Shown here piece after piece: positions 53,621-63,764 of a stretch of 64,000 nucleotides of DNA. How positions within the stretch are numbered: position 1 is the stretch's first letter; every line of letters begins with the position of its first letter. Origin of the DNA: Ornithodoros turicata (Eukaryota; Arthropoda; Arachnida; Ixodida; Argasidae); contig NC_088203.1 in the NCBI RefSeq assembly GCF_037126465.1, positions 98,022,668-98,086,667 of the forward strand, given 5' to 3'. The notes beneath the pieces were generated by a model. The model ran no database searches. It was not told the origin of the DNA and saw only the letters and a program-made list of their open reading frames with translations. The position numbers and the translations under genes were made by a program.

Positions 53621-53629
53621 CTCAGAATG

Positions 53630-54827
53630 TTATCTATTGATTGGATGCGGTAGACAAACTACTCGGGAAGTCACGTTATCGACGGCCTCCTATCACATAA
53701 ATGGCGAATCCCGGTGGTCATTTCCTGGCAGCATTTTTTGCCAGATCCCGAGCACTTATGTTCGCGCGCTAGCACTTTTTTTCGTCCGGTCTCGATGCAC
53801 CCAAGCAGCGCGTTCAGCAACTCTATCCTGTGACGTCACATCCGCACTGCGAGGGTGGCGAGGGCCCGTATTGGCCCACACACCGAAGTTTACGTTCGTG
53901 AGCAGAGGGCGAAACCCGATGACGCGCGACCTAGCGTGATCCATCCGGCTAACCTTCAGATTCCGGGCTTTCATGTTCGGGTGGCAACTGTCACGTGGTC
54001 CAGCGCCGGTGCCAGACTGGAGATGTCCGAGTGCTTGGCCGTGCTGCCACAAAATGACCACCCGGATAATAAGAGCACCAGGGGAATGCCCCGCGAGCGA
54101 TTGGCCGTATTTGTCTTTAGGCGTAGCAACCAAACAAGAATCTCCCGCAAGCAACGAGAAAGGTCACCCCCTATACCCACCCAAGGTCACCCAAACCCTC
54201 TAAGGGGGATTCATCTTGTTTAGCTCTGTCACCCAGAACGACAAACAGGGTATTATTCCTTCTGAGCAACCGCGGCGTGAGTGCACAGTATGTTCCAATT
54301 AAGGACTGTTTGCGAAACGCCCAGCGGAAGCAACAGTGCTTGGGAAGCTGTAAAGGATTGATGAAGAAGGAACCCGAAATTTACTTATGTACCCATTACC
54401 ACAAATTAAACGTGTGTGTTTTAATGCAGAACATGTAATAGGTAGGGACACCACAGGAATAGCGGCTCTCGTTATCGCACCCCTATTCTAATTTGGAACT
54501 GATCTAATTAAACTGCCAAATTATCTGAGGAATCTCAGTTTCACGGGTGCGTATCCCGTATCTTTTCTTGTTTTGAATTGTCATCATCACTCGTTTCATT
54601 TTGTGAATATTATCCGTGCGAGATAATAGAATCGCGCAACACCATATCGCGAGGGAAGATCTTTTACTTGCTACCAGTTTGAAGGGCGTAGATCGTTACC
54701 TGACCACTGACTCTTAAAAATTTGTGAAAGCGTTCGAAACACAGATATTGAATGTAAATGTGAGAGTATCATATACCGAATCGAAAAATGTAAGAGATGT
54801 GAAATTTGGTGGCCTAGGTGGTGGTGG
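53630..54827. other. No gene recognised
   Basis: GC-richer around 53750-54200 with overlapping frames on both strands, none with recognisable motifs. Confidence 0.4.
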
Positions 54828-55020
54828 TGATAGGGCTTGCCGTTGTCGGCCTCACGTATGTGGGCAACGTCACGACTCACGCCCTGGGAGAATGTGCGTC
54901 CTGGGCCGACTTCTAAGGGAACTGTGCCGACATATGTCTGAAAGCGTCTGAGGAAAACCCCAGACAGCACAGCCGGCACCGGGATTCGAACCCGGGTACC
55001 TCCCAGTCTCGACATTGGTG
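54828..55020 (-). mobile_element. SINE-like repeat S2, variant copy 3
   Basis: The minus strand has CTGGGAGGTACCCGGGTTCG with GGGTTCGAATCC, CCGGCTGTGCTGTCTGGG and GTCGGCACAGTTCCC. The distal part differs from copies 1 and 2 (GAGTCGTGACGTTGCCC), suggesting a subfamily. Confidence 0.75.
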
Positions 55021-55744
55021 GCCTAGAACGTTTTTATGTCAATCTATACTACACCCTATCCCGTACTTCTGCGACAGTAGCGACGGTCTTCCCAAGCCTA
55101 ACAGGCATGGGGGCCGCCATCTTGTGAAAGGGAGAGGCACTGTGAGCCATCTGTAAGATCAAGTACGATATCGTCCGCTACCAAATGAAGCGGTATGAGA
55201 AAATATGTTCTAAATTGCGAGATGATATGCGATATATTTTGTTGATTTAATATTTGAAAAAGTAAATTAGAAAACGGATACATTAGGAAAACGAGAACAT
55301 ATAGAAGATTTCTACAGTAGGAAATCTCAATACGAAAAAGGAGGAAATAGAAACAAGAAGAAAATAGTGTTGAAGGCGAGATACAATGGTGCGTGATGTG
55401 AATGCCAGGTTGATATGTATCTCATGGATTGTGTAAAATATCCGATGTCGAGACTGCCCGAGGTTGGGTCAGGTTAAGTTTTTACGTATTTCACATGCTA
55501 GACGGTCAGTCAGTTCATGTGAAATATGGGTCAGTGTAAGTGAGTTCACGTAAGATGTGCATCTGTAAATGTTTGCCTAGAGGCTTCGTCAACAATGGAA
55601 GACTGCTAAAGAAAAATATTGTCAGCGTTGCACTTGATTGTTTATGGTGTCAATAGATACAAGATTTCATACTCACATGTTTGAAATGAAGCAATTCCTC
55701 GTTGCGCTGGTATCGGAAAATGAAATAAGCAGATTCTCAAGGTA
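55021..55744. other. No gene recognised
   Basis: AT-rich; no motif. Confidence 0.4.
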
Positions 55745-56152
55745 GTGTTTTTAGTCCAAACCTGGATACGCGTCCCTAATGTCGTTTACAATTTTGTCAA
55801 ATGCGTCCTGATTGTGGCGCCTGCAATCTCTGTGCCAGAGACTCTAACAAGAGTAGGGAATGTCTCTATTGGACGCGTGAGTTAATGCGATGCGTCTTAC
55901 TGACAGATGAGTGCCTTCAAGCCCAGCGTACGCTGTCGCGGATATTTGGAAAGGCCCATTATCCCCATGATTTTTACGGCACCTGAATCTGCCAATTCTG
56001 TTTTCTGTTGCCTCTGTCGTGAGGACACTGTCGCAGAAGGTACATTTCCTCGTCCTCAGCACAAGTTCGTGTGTGTGCAGCCACTCGAGGGAGTCCTCTT
56101 TGGTTCGAAGCAAAGCTCCAAGCTTCATCATGTTCGCCATATCGAGTTTCAA
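55745..56152 (-). pseudogene. Merlin/ISXO2-like transposase N-terminal fragment
   Basis: The minus-strand frame reads KEDSLEWLHTHELVLRTRKC, TFCDSVLTTEATENRIGRFRC and later LEGTHLSVRRIALTHASNRD. This order (helical start, C-x2-C ribbon, GR-RC, then a G-LS-R-IALL-like stretch) is that of the zinc-ribbon N-terminus of ISXO2-like/Merlin transposases. The frame breaks after about 100 codons and the DDE catalytic part is not recognisable downstream. No terminal repeats were found. Assignment rests on motif recall, not a search. Confidence 0.6.
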
Positions 56153-56572
56153 GTTGCGTCTGCGTGCTTTCGTGCGTTATGCGCTATTTTTGCATGTCAT
56201 GTGATATTTCGAAATCTTGTACAAAAGAGAGTGCTGTCGCGCTTCCGAAATGGCAGTTCCGGTGTTCCTGCCTCCTCATTAAACATGCCGGATCGCCTTG
56301 AGGAAATTAGCGATAAAAAATAATTTTGATACGTTGAACAGGACTTTAGGATTTTTGCTTTATTTTGTTATTTAATGTCACTTGTTTTACGTAAAAGAAT
56401 TTGTTTTGTGTTTTTATTGTTTTTTCTTTTTAAAAAAAAAAACAAGTGGTCCCGGTAACGAACTGCTTTCTTGTTGTTGTTCTTCTTGCTCTTCCTCTTC
56501 CTCGCAAAAGATTGCTGAGAGCCACAAAGGGAGATTGACCAGGATGGATTGACAGGATTCACTTGGGTGGAA
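56153..56572. other. No gene recognised
   Basis: A run near 56432-56443; nothing else. Confidence 0.4.
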
Positions 56573-56584
56573 TTACTTCTATGT

Positions 56585-56727
56585 GAAACAAGGGAAAGGG
56601 TGCAGGCTAGCTGGTATAGATCCATGAAGAAGACCGAGAGACACGGACACAGAAGACGACACACGTAGGTTCTCAGAGAACCTACGAGTGTCGTCTTCTG
56701 TGTCCGTGTCTCTCGGTCTTCTTCATG
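56585..56727. mobile_element. 143-bp insertion with 53-bp-arm hairpin and 12-bp direct repeats
   Basis: TACTTCTATGTG occurs at about 56573-56584 and 56728-56739. Between them, arms 56622-56674 and 56676-56728 are complementary with one mismatch and a 1-nt loop (CCATGAAGAAGACCGAGAG ... CTCTCGGTCTTCTTCATGG). About 37 bp of non-palindromic sequence (GTGCAGGCTAGCTGG) precedes the hairpin. The direct repeat implies insertion, possibly an inverted duplication made during retroposition. Confidence 0.82.
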
Positions 56728-56739
56728 GTACTTCTATGT

Positions 56740-57300
56740 GCATGCGTAATGAGGAAAGAGGAGCAGGAAGTGTTGCGCCGTTTCAACCTGGTTACTGTGG
56801 GAGCATACAGGGGACAAAGAGCGCCCAACACGGTGGAGGTAAAAATTTAGGGGTAGCTCCAGTCATTGGGCTCGCGTTAGCCAGACTTCTATCTCTCTTA
56901 AGCTGCAGTGGTTAGGGTTCCACGAGAAGGAGAGATGTTCTTAGGGGGTCGCGGAGGGGCAGCTCGTGACAGACATGTGAGTCGTGTATACTTTGCGACG
57001 GAAGTACGCCAAATAACAGGGGGGCGGGGGGAATCGAGAGCGATTTGTTAGCGAGAGCGTCAGCGGTTCCGTTAAAGGAGTCCGCAGTGGCCAGGAATCC
57101 ACGTGATGATTACATCGCTAAGGCACCGCGGGGCAAGATGTACCAAGATTGACAACAAGGTCTGTGAGGGCGGCACCAGATCCGAGGGCGACACCAAAGG
57201 AGAATTGATGTACAGAGAGTCAGATTGCAAGAGAACCGTTTCATAGGAGGAAGGGAACCCCCCTCCGGGCATAGGCCACAACTTGTCGGGCGCGAAAATG
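56740..57300 (-). pseudogene. LINE RNase H/C-terminal fragment of another lineage
   Basis: The minus strand encodes TVLLQSDSLYINS, DVIITWIPGHCG and, after a stop, ADALANKSLSIPPAPL, i.e. RNase H with the WIPGHCG and AD-LA segments. Frames beyond are broken. It differs clearly from element B (SIPPAP linker). Confidence 0.75.
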
Positions 57301-58379
57301 GGAAGACGGCTTGGTCCCGCTGGTCGCTAATGGTCGGTGATGACAAAGTGGCAGTCCAGATGACGTCCCCATTTGGCCAGGACAGATGTTGAATAAACGT
57401 ACAGAACAGCAGGCATGTTACCAACGGCAAGATAGACGTTTATTAATGCTTTAGGTTGTCAAAGGGCCGAATGAAAGAGTTCATGAGATGTTGAAGCGTC
57501 GACGCTGGCTGATGAACTCTCGTGGCGTCTCTCGTGCCCATCGCTTTTGCGGATGGGCGATGCCACGATAAGACGATGATTGGACAGCGGCGATGATGGC
57601 GATGCTGCTGCTACTCATAAGCTTGAAATTCGCAGTAAAGGGAGGAGTAAAATCATCTGGGGGCCAAACCGGAAACTAGAAGCCAAACTGAGGAGGTTGC
57701 GACTAGTTATTGCGCATATTGGCTTAGGTTGTCCGTCAGCGTCCTCTGTAGTGTGGCCAGTGGAAAACGCTTTCCATCCGCATGAAAAATATCAATGATC
57801 CGTATATAGGCTGTTTTCGAGCGTGTGCCAAGTATGCAGACATCCGCCAAAGGCGCGCTACGACGCTGCAACGTAAACAACGGAAATTAGCCGGGAGAGG
57901 CTACAGTTATGAACCAACACGAAAAAGCTTCCAGCGCCCAACAATCAATGGGCGCGTTAAGTAGCGGCTCCACCCAAAGTGCTCGGTGATTCTGTCCCTC
58001 GTATTCCGGTGCATCTACTACGACGTCTATCAGAGCCAGATGCGCGATAAGCGCTCTGGCAAAGGTTCCGAGGACGCTGACTTGTTTACTGACCTCCCCA
58101 TCCTCCATACGTCACGAAGGCAGAGCATCACATACAGACCCCGACCTGCAAACTGGAGCGTGAGAGTTCATCAAGAGCGCCGCACTTCGGAAAAGGAGTG
58201 ACACCGTTTAGTCAGCGAGCGTGTAGAAGCGAGCTCCGTACGCTCTGGAGGCGCTATACTTAACGGGCCCAATAAGTTATTTGATTTCGCTTCTACGCTG
58301 CCACGGGCGCACTAGCCAAAGGCGGCAGTCGCTAATAGGCTCCCCAAGAATTCCCCAAGAAAACCGGGGTATATATTTT
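57301..58379. other. No gene recognised
   Basis: The hairpin GCCCATCGCTTTTGCGGATGGGC lies near 57537-57559. GTGTAGAAGCGA and TCGCTTCTACGC (58221-58300) form short inverted ends of a possible small element. Confidence 0.4.
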
Positions 58380-58636
58380 TAAAACTCCGTATTAGCGCCG
58401 TGAAACAACTGTGGCTATGAGTAGCGTACAGACGTGGACAGATGGAGAGAGGATAGCAGGAAGGAGTGGGGGACAGGGGAGAGGGGGGGTTAGTAAGCGT
58501 CCTTTGCCGACATCGGGGAAGACTATGCCGACATTCCTCCGGGAGATTTACCGGAAACCCCAGGGAAAAGCCCAGACCGCACACGCAGGCGGGGATTCAA
58601 ACCCTACAGGAGGAAGAAGAGGACACAGTCAAACTA
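58380..58636 (-). mobile_element. SINE-like repeat S2 copy 4
   Basis: The minus strand contains GAATGTCGGCATAGTCTTCC and CTCTCCATCTGTCCACGTC. The B box is degenerate (AGGGTTTGAATCCC). Confidence 0.75.
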
Positions 58637-58685
58637 AGGGTGCCTCAATACTAGCTTCCTGAGGAACCTAGTATTCAGGCACCCT
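58637..58685. repeat. Hairpin, 24-bp arms
   Basis: AGGGTGCCTCAATACTAGC and CTAGTATTCAGGCACCCT, two mismatches, 1-nt spacer, directly after the S2 SINE. Confidence 0.8.
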
Positions 58686-58756
58686 AGGTCAAACTCGTCG
58701 TCGCCGTCGTCTTTGCTGCATGTAACCTACTGATAAGGACCTGTGTTCATAGAACG

Positions 58757-58905
58757 AGACGTTGGCCGAAAAATAGGCGACCCGTTTCAAAGGCGAAACA
58801 TACGGGTATTTTTCGGTAGCAGTTTCAGAAAGCCTTTGCAACCGCGCTATTGAAATTCACGGCTTTGTAAATTTAAATCGCGCGGTTGTAAAGGCTTTCT
58901 CGTTT
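58757..58905. repeat. Two consecutive hairpins
   Basis: First: CCGAAAAATAGGCGACCCG mirrored by CGGGTATTTTTCGG. Second: GAAAGCCTTTGCAACCGCGC mirrored by GCGCGGTTGTAAAGGCTTTC across about 45 bp. Confidence 0.75.
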
Positions 58906-59366
58906 ACCGTTCTATTTCTGGACTAATGAGACGGACGGCCATGATTACGGGTTCTTTTGCAACGTAGAGACTCTGATTTGCGCTGCAATTATGGCGAACT
59001 AGCCGTCGATTCCGCAATGGACGGCAATGCCCAGATGTGGATGGCTGCCCTTTAGAACAGTCAGAAAGAAGTTGGAACGCATTTGCATGAAAATACCTTT
59101 CGAGAAGGCGCTGGGAAGCTTGCTGTGGAGACCCGCGAAAGCGAAAAGCGATTAGTGCAGCGTCGGCTTCCTGAAGCCCTGAACCCTTTGAGCAAAACAA
59201 AGGGGGGGGAGAGACAAAGGTCGACCTGGTCCTTCGTTTGATGGAACGGACACGAGGATGCACTTGAACAACGGACTTGTTAATTACCCCATTGGCAACC
59301 GCATTAACGGGAACGTGACGTTGTTTTGCGACCGCGGAAGAGTCCGCTTCCCGCCCCAACCAACAT
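58906..59366. other. No gene recognised
   Basis: The minus-strand frame of 161 codons (58904-59389) has no recognisable motif. Confidence 0.35.
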
Positions 59367-59367
59367 A

Positions 59368-59495
59368 ATGTACTGAAAGCCGTGTGCAATAGGGGTGGAC
59401 GGGTAGGTGGAAGGACTTGAACAGACGCGTGAAACTAAAGAACATTGATAAGACATATACCGTCCACCCCTATTGCACTCAGCTTTCAGTACATT
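59368..59495. repeat. Inverted repeat, 35-bp arms
   Basis: TGTACTGAAAGCCGTGTGCA and GCAATAGGGGTGGACGG are mirrored by CCGTCCACCCCTATTGCACT and CAGCTTTCAGTACAT, with about 57 bp between. Confidence 0.85.
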
Positions 59496-59616
59496 GCGCT
59501 GCTTCGGGCCGTGCACACAGCTTATCTTTTCGTCAAAATGTGTACCATGCGGTGAATTTCTCTGTATGGGCACACTTTTGATGGAGAGAAATGTACGTGT
59601 GATGTGGACGTACATC

Positions 59617-59829
59617 TCGCATGAGAGTCAACTTGAACGCCATTCCGACCCACGGGCCGTGCTGGTGCTTACGAAAAATAACGGCGGAGGGTGTTTGGGT
59701 CATGTCATTCCAGTTAGAGGGGGCGACCGCCGTTATGGAGGCGTTGTTTTCTGCTAGGCGCTGCCAGGGTGGCCCCCTTCTCGCTTCGCAGGTTGGAATG
59801 GTGTTCAAGTTAACTTTGACGGGAGCCGT
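59617..59829. mobile_element. Foldback element type M8 copy 1
   Basis: GAGTCAACTTGAACGCCATT is mirrored by AATGGTGTTCAAGTTAACTT, and AACGGCGG.../CCGCCGTT appear centrally. The right end TTTGACGGGAGCCG matches the M8 terminus at the window end. Confidence 0.7.
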
Positions 59830-60009
59830 ACAATGCAGCAAGACATCTTCGATTGTTTAGTACAGATGAATGCTAAAGGCAGTGAATCTACATGTTATCA
59901 TGTTATTGGTTGACGATGAGCTGTGATATCAGAGGGAGAGGATGTTGGGAATCATGAACAGGGTAGGCGCCGCGGTAAAAGACATGAATGGAAGCTCGGT
60001 GAACATAAC

Positions 60010-60055
60010 ACAAACACAAACACACACACACACACATAAATGGGATAATGATGTG
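60010..60055 (-). mobile_element. LINE 3' end with (TG)n tail, antisense
   Basis: (CA)n then CATAAATGGGATAATGATG. The minus strand CATCATTATCCCATTTATG followed by (TG)n parallels 12143-12180. Confidence 0.5.
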
Positions 60056-60060
60056 GAGGG

Positions 60061-62245
60061 TCATTCATCGTCGCTTGTCCTCGTCTCGTCTTTCTGTCCC
60101 TACTCTTAAGTCACGCTACCCGGTTCTTTTAATCACACAGCAGCTAACCAAATATTCCACCCTTTTGGTGTCGAGAAGGATGCAGCGCAGTGCATTCGCT
60201 GAAATCAGCAAGCCATTTCTCGATGGTGCTTAGCGAATAGTCTGTGCTGTTCTGCTTGATTCCGTCCTAATGTTTAAGGTTTCATTCGTAAGTTCTATAT
60301 GTGTCGTATGCCTTTGTCATTACGTCAAAATGTCGTAGGCGAGTCTTGCTAATTGAAAATTCAGCTGAGATATGAACAACCGTCCTTCGGTGCATGATGT
60401 ATAGAAAGTTCTGATTTACATAGGTGACTTGGAAGCCTTTCTCCTATCGCGGCACCTTTCGAGCGCTTTTTCTTTTTCTTTTTTTGCGACAGCCAAGCAG
60501 GTGGGGTTAAAGCTGCACTTTTACTATTGCTTACTATTGCTTTCACTATTTACTCTTACTACATTCTTTTTTTTTTGGGGGGGGGGGCGTCTGTGGTGAT
60601 GCGTGGAAGACTTCATATTTCTGTAAAAAAAAAGTTAGGTTGGCTTGAAAATTTTCAAAGTTTGATTGAAAAATAAATTTCCCTCGATTAAAAGATGCGC
60701 AAAGCCTTACTAAATGGTGGCAAAAATTTCCAGAAGGCAATTAGCGAAAGTCCCACTATCATCCGGCGAGTACGTCGCCAGTTAAAATTTTCATTTAAAA
60801 TTTAAAATTTTCTATCACTTTAGGTGAAATATCTGGCTGTATCTCATTTAGTTTAATAAGTCACTCATTGTACCTGCCAGCAAATGACCATCAATGACAT
60901 AGTCATCGTTTCTTTTTCTTTAATATATGTATTCTGCCTCACGGCTGTTAGGTAGGTAACCATTTTTGACCGATCCCGTTGTGTTCAAAAGTAATGCGAA
61001 GTTCAGCAACATTTGCTTCTAAAACCATATTCTCTATATGCACTCGGTAAACATTCCATGTCTGAAGAAGTGTAACTCCACCTTCAAAGCGGAACGAGCT
61101 ACCTGAACAAACCATTCTGTTGCGGCGGTCTTATTACCGCATTGCAGGGTTACGTTACCACCGTTCGCTGCTTCCTGCGTACTCGGAATCTCAAATCCAA
61201 TACGAAAATACGCAACATCAACATCAACACTCAATAAGAGGCTTAGAATGTGATGCCTTTACACCGGCCCTCCAAAAAATTCGCAAAAGGTATTCCTAGA
61301 AGTCTTAGAGGCTTGTCGTCTGCAGATGACGTCTGTCCTTTCTTAAAAATCAAGTGAAATGAAAGCTGTATAAGCTATATATGTCCTAGGATCTCAACCT
61401 ATCTTGTGTGACAAAGCTGTTTCTGCCCCTGACACGAACTCACTAACCTATATATGACTAACTAATATCACTAACTAACAATATATGAGACATCATTCGG
61501 GTTTGAAAATTTCAGGCAGTCAGCAGAGGTGCAACACTTTCATTACCTGTGCGGCAATATCGCCCAATATTCTCAAACAAGGCTTAGACCTACCTACACA
61601 TGAGTGAGAAACCTAAGATTAATCGAAGCGGTACATATCCGCTTATACGTCGCTCGAACGAGGCTGTAGTTCGTCTTCTGAAGAGAGGAAGTCTGAAATA
61701 TCACGCCTGTATCTCTTGTAGGTAGAAAAGAGTCGTTCAAAAAACGTAAAAGATCACAGAGAGAGAGAGAGAGAGAGAGAGCGGAAGGGGACACATTGTA
61801 GCATGTAAGAGAGCAATGAAAAATAGACGAGGGAGAGCACTTGCTGAGAAAAAAAACGAACCTCGCGCTTCTACGGCTGACAGACCGCCCATATACCCCT
61901 TAAGTGACGTGTCTACAAAGCGACACCTAACATTTAACGACTTCCGTGTCAAGAAGTAAAACGCAAGCTTTCAAGACGCCATCCGGGACAAGTGGTGCCA
62001 GGCGTCACGAAGGTGTATATGGTTAGTTGACAGAGGAGTGGCACTTTGGTTTTTCTCCAACACTTTCGGTTTTAGTGCTACGCTAACATAACGGTGTCGG
62101 AAGAAGGATCACCAAGTGGAGTGCTCCATCTTCTTTGCATGCGTTGAGTCACTTCTCTAGGGCTTTGTCGCGCATGCTCAATTCGTGCCGTTGTCTCGAT
62201 CCTTTGACGATTGACTGTCGTATTTCAAGATCGTCCTATACGTCT
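60061..62245. other. Gene-poor 2.2 kb
   Basis: No motif. The T/G run at 60568-60587 lacks the LINE signature. A (GA)n microsatellite lies at 61757-61781. Confidence 0.4.
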
Positions 62246-62307
62246 GCACTCGAAGAAAAAAGGGTGTGAAAAGGTGCTAACTTCTATAGTTAACCCTGAG
62301 GTGAACA

Positions 62308-62561
62308 TACACTCTTAAAAATTAACTTCACCGCATAGCACGCTCCTAGCCAACCATAATCTCGAATGATATCGTTATCTGCCAGTATTTGTTGAAAAGG
62401 GGATGCGTACGTCTTTTTTGCGACACTCATGCTGTTCATAATTGTCACAAAAAAGGCGTACGCCTCCCGTTTTCAGCAAATCAGGGCCGATAACGATGCC
62501 ATTCGAGATTATGGTTGGCTAGGAGCGTGCTATGCGGTGAAGTTCATTTTTTAAGAGTGTA
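62308..62561. mobile_element. Foldback MITE type M3 copy 8
   Basis: A complete palindrome with TA flanks, inserted in the M5 left part. Confidence 0.9.
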
Positions 62562-62759
62562 GCGTCTGATAAAGGGTGTAAAAGGGTGGCAAAAGCAATT
62601 ATCATATATCCAAATTACTACAAAATGCGTACGCCCCCCTCGCTCATCGAATCAGAAGCGGTAACCCTATCATTCGTAGGTAGCAGGTTGAACTTTGCAA
62701 CCTTTTAGGCACAACATATGCGACATCTATTACCTCCTAAAAGGTGTAACTGCTTCACC

Positions 62760-62997
62760 TTCACTCTTAAAAATGAACTTCACCGCATAGCACGCTGTTA
62801 GCCAACCACGTTACCTCCTCTGATTTGTTGAAAACGAGAGGCGTACACCATTTTTGTGACACTTATGCTGCTCATAATTGTCTCAAAAGAGGCGTACGTC
62901 TCCAGTTTTCAACTAATCAGGACAGATAACGATATCATTCGAGATGATGGTTCGATAGGAGCGTGCTATGAGGTGAAGTTCGTTTTTAAGCGTGTTA
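62760..62997. mobile_element. Foldback MITE type M3 copy 9, diverged
   Basis: M3 ends and core with many substitutions (TTCACTCTTAAAAATGAACT ... TTTTTAAGCGTGTT); an older copy in the right part of M5. Confidence 0.85.
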
Positions 62998-63013
62998 TTC
63001 TAACAGTGTGCAC

Positions 63014-63764
63014 TCGAGGAAGAAAAACGAGTAAATAAGAGTAAATATATTGTAACTCTGACTTTTACACTCTGTCTATGCCCTTTTCTGCCCATCTTTA
63101 CTCTGATCACCCCGCCTTTTTTTTTTTTTTTCAGCATTCTCTTTACCCCGCTATGACGACTATGACGTTGCCATACCACGCTGAATATGCAGGTTCTCGT
63201 CCGTTGACTACCTATACTGTAAAATCTCGGCTTGTGAGTGATCGCCAAATTATGCGCGTGCTAGTGAGCCATCCTTCGTCAGTCCAGTTCTCAACGTCTG
63301 TACGCCCGTCCATGTCACCCCTTTCAGTGTGTATACGTCCATGGCGACGTCAGGCACAGGGCCTGAACGTTAAAGAGGCACACTTCATCAGTAATCAAAA
63401 TGCAGTAACAAAGTAACGTAAGTGAATGACAGCAACATAATTTTACCCCGCATCCACGCAGAGTAATTTTCATTCCCTTGCAGGTTTAAGTTACACTCCT
63501 GGGCGACAGTATAAAACGCATTCAAAAAAAGGAGTGAACATTACGCTAAAAAGAGTGATCTTAGTGACAAAGGTTTTACGTTGAATAAGAGTTGGGTATA
63601 TACTCTGTGGTTTTCTTAGAGGGCGCAGAGCATGATACTGCCTAGTTCCGCAAGTTACGCGCAAGAATACTTTGAACGTGCCCTTTCAAGCGCTTATAGG
63701 TCGTTGAGACAGCCATGATTGCCATGGCAAAGTCGTAGAACCGCTCACCGTAACGCGAATGGTA
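63014..63764. other. No gene recognised
   Basis: A T run at 63118-63132. The frame 63078-63416 has no motif. Confidence 0.4.

Larger units (their letters stand above)
62246..63013. mobile_element. MITE type M5 copy 2, carrying two M3 copies and half an M1
   Basis: The left end TGCACTCGAAGAAAAAAGGG and the right end TTCTAACAGTGTGCA bound the host. GATAAAGGGTGTAAAAGGGT and TATTACCTCCTAAAAGGTGT are shared with the copy at 50208. M3 copies lie at 62308-62561 and 62760-62997, and M1-half sequence at about 62597-62685. Confidence 0.75.

Noticed and set aside
58904..59389. 161-codon minus-strand ORF
   Set aside because: No recognisable domain; composition not convincing; overlaps inverted repeats at its edge.
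60568..60588. T/G run as antisense poly(C) tail
   Set aside because: No adjoining ATATGTTTATT; likely simple repeat.
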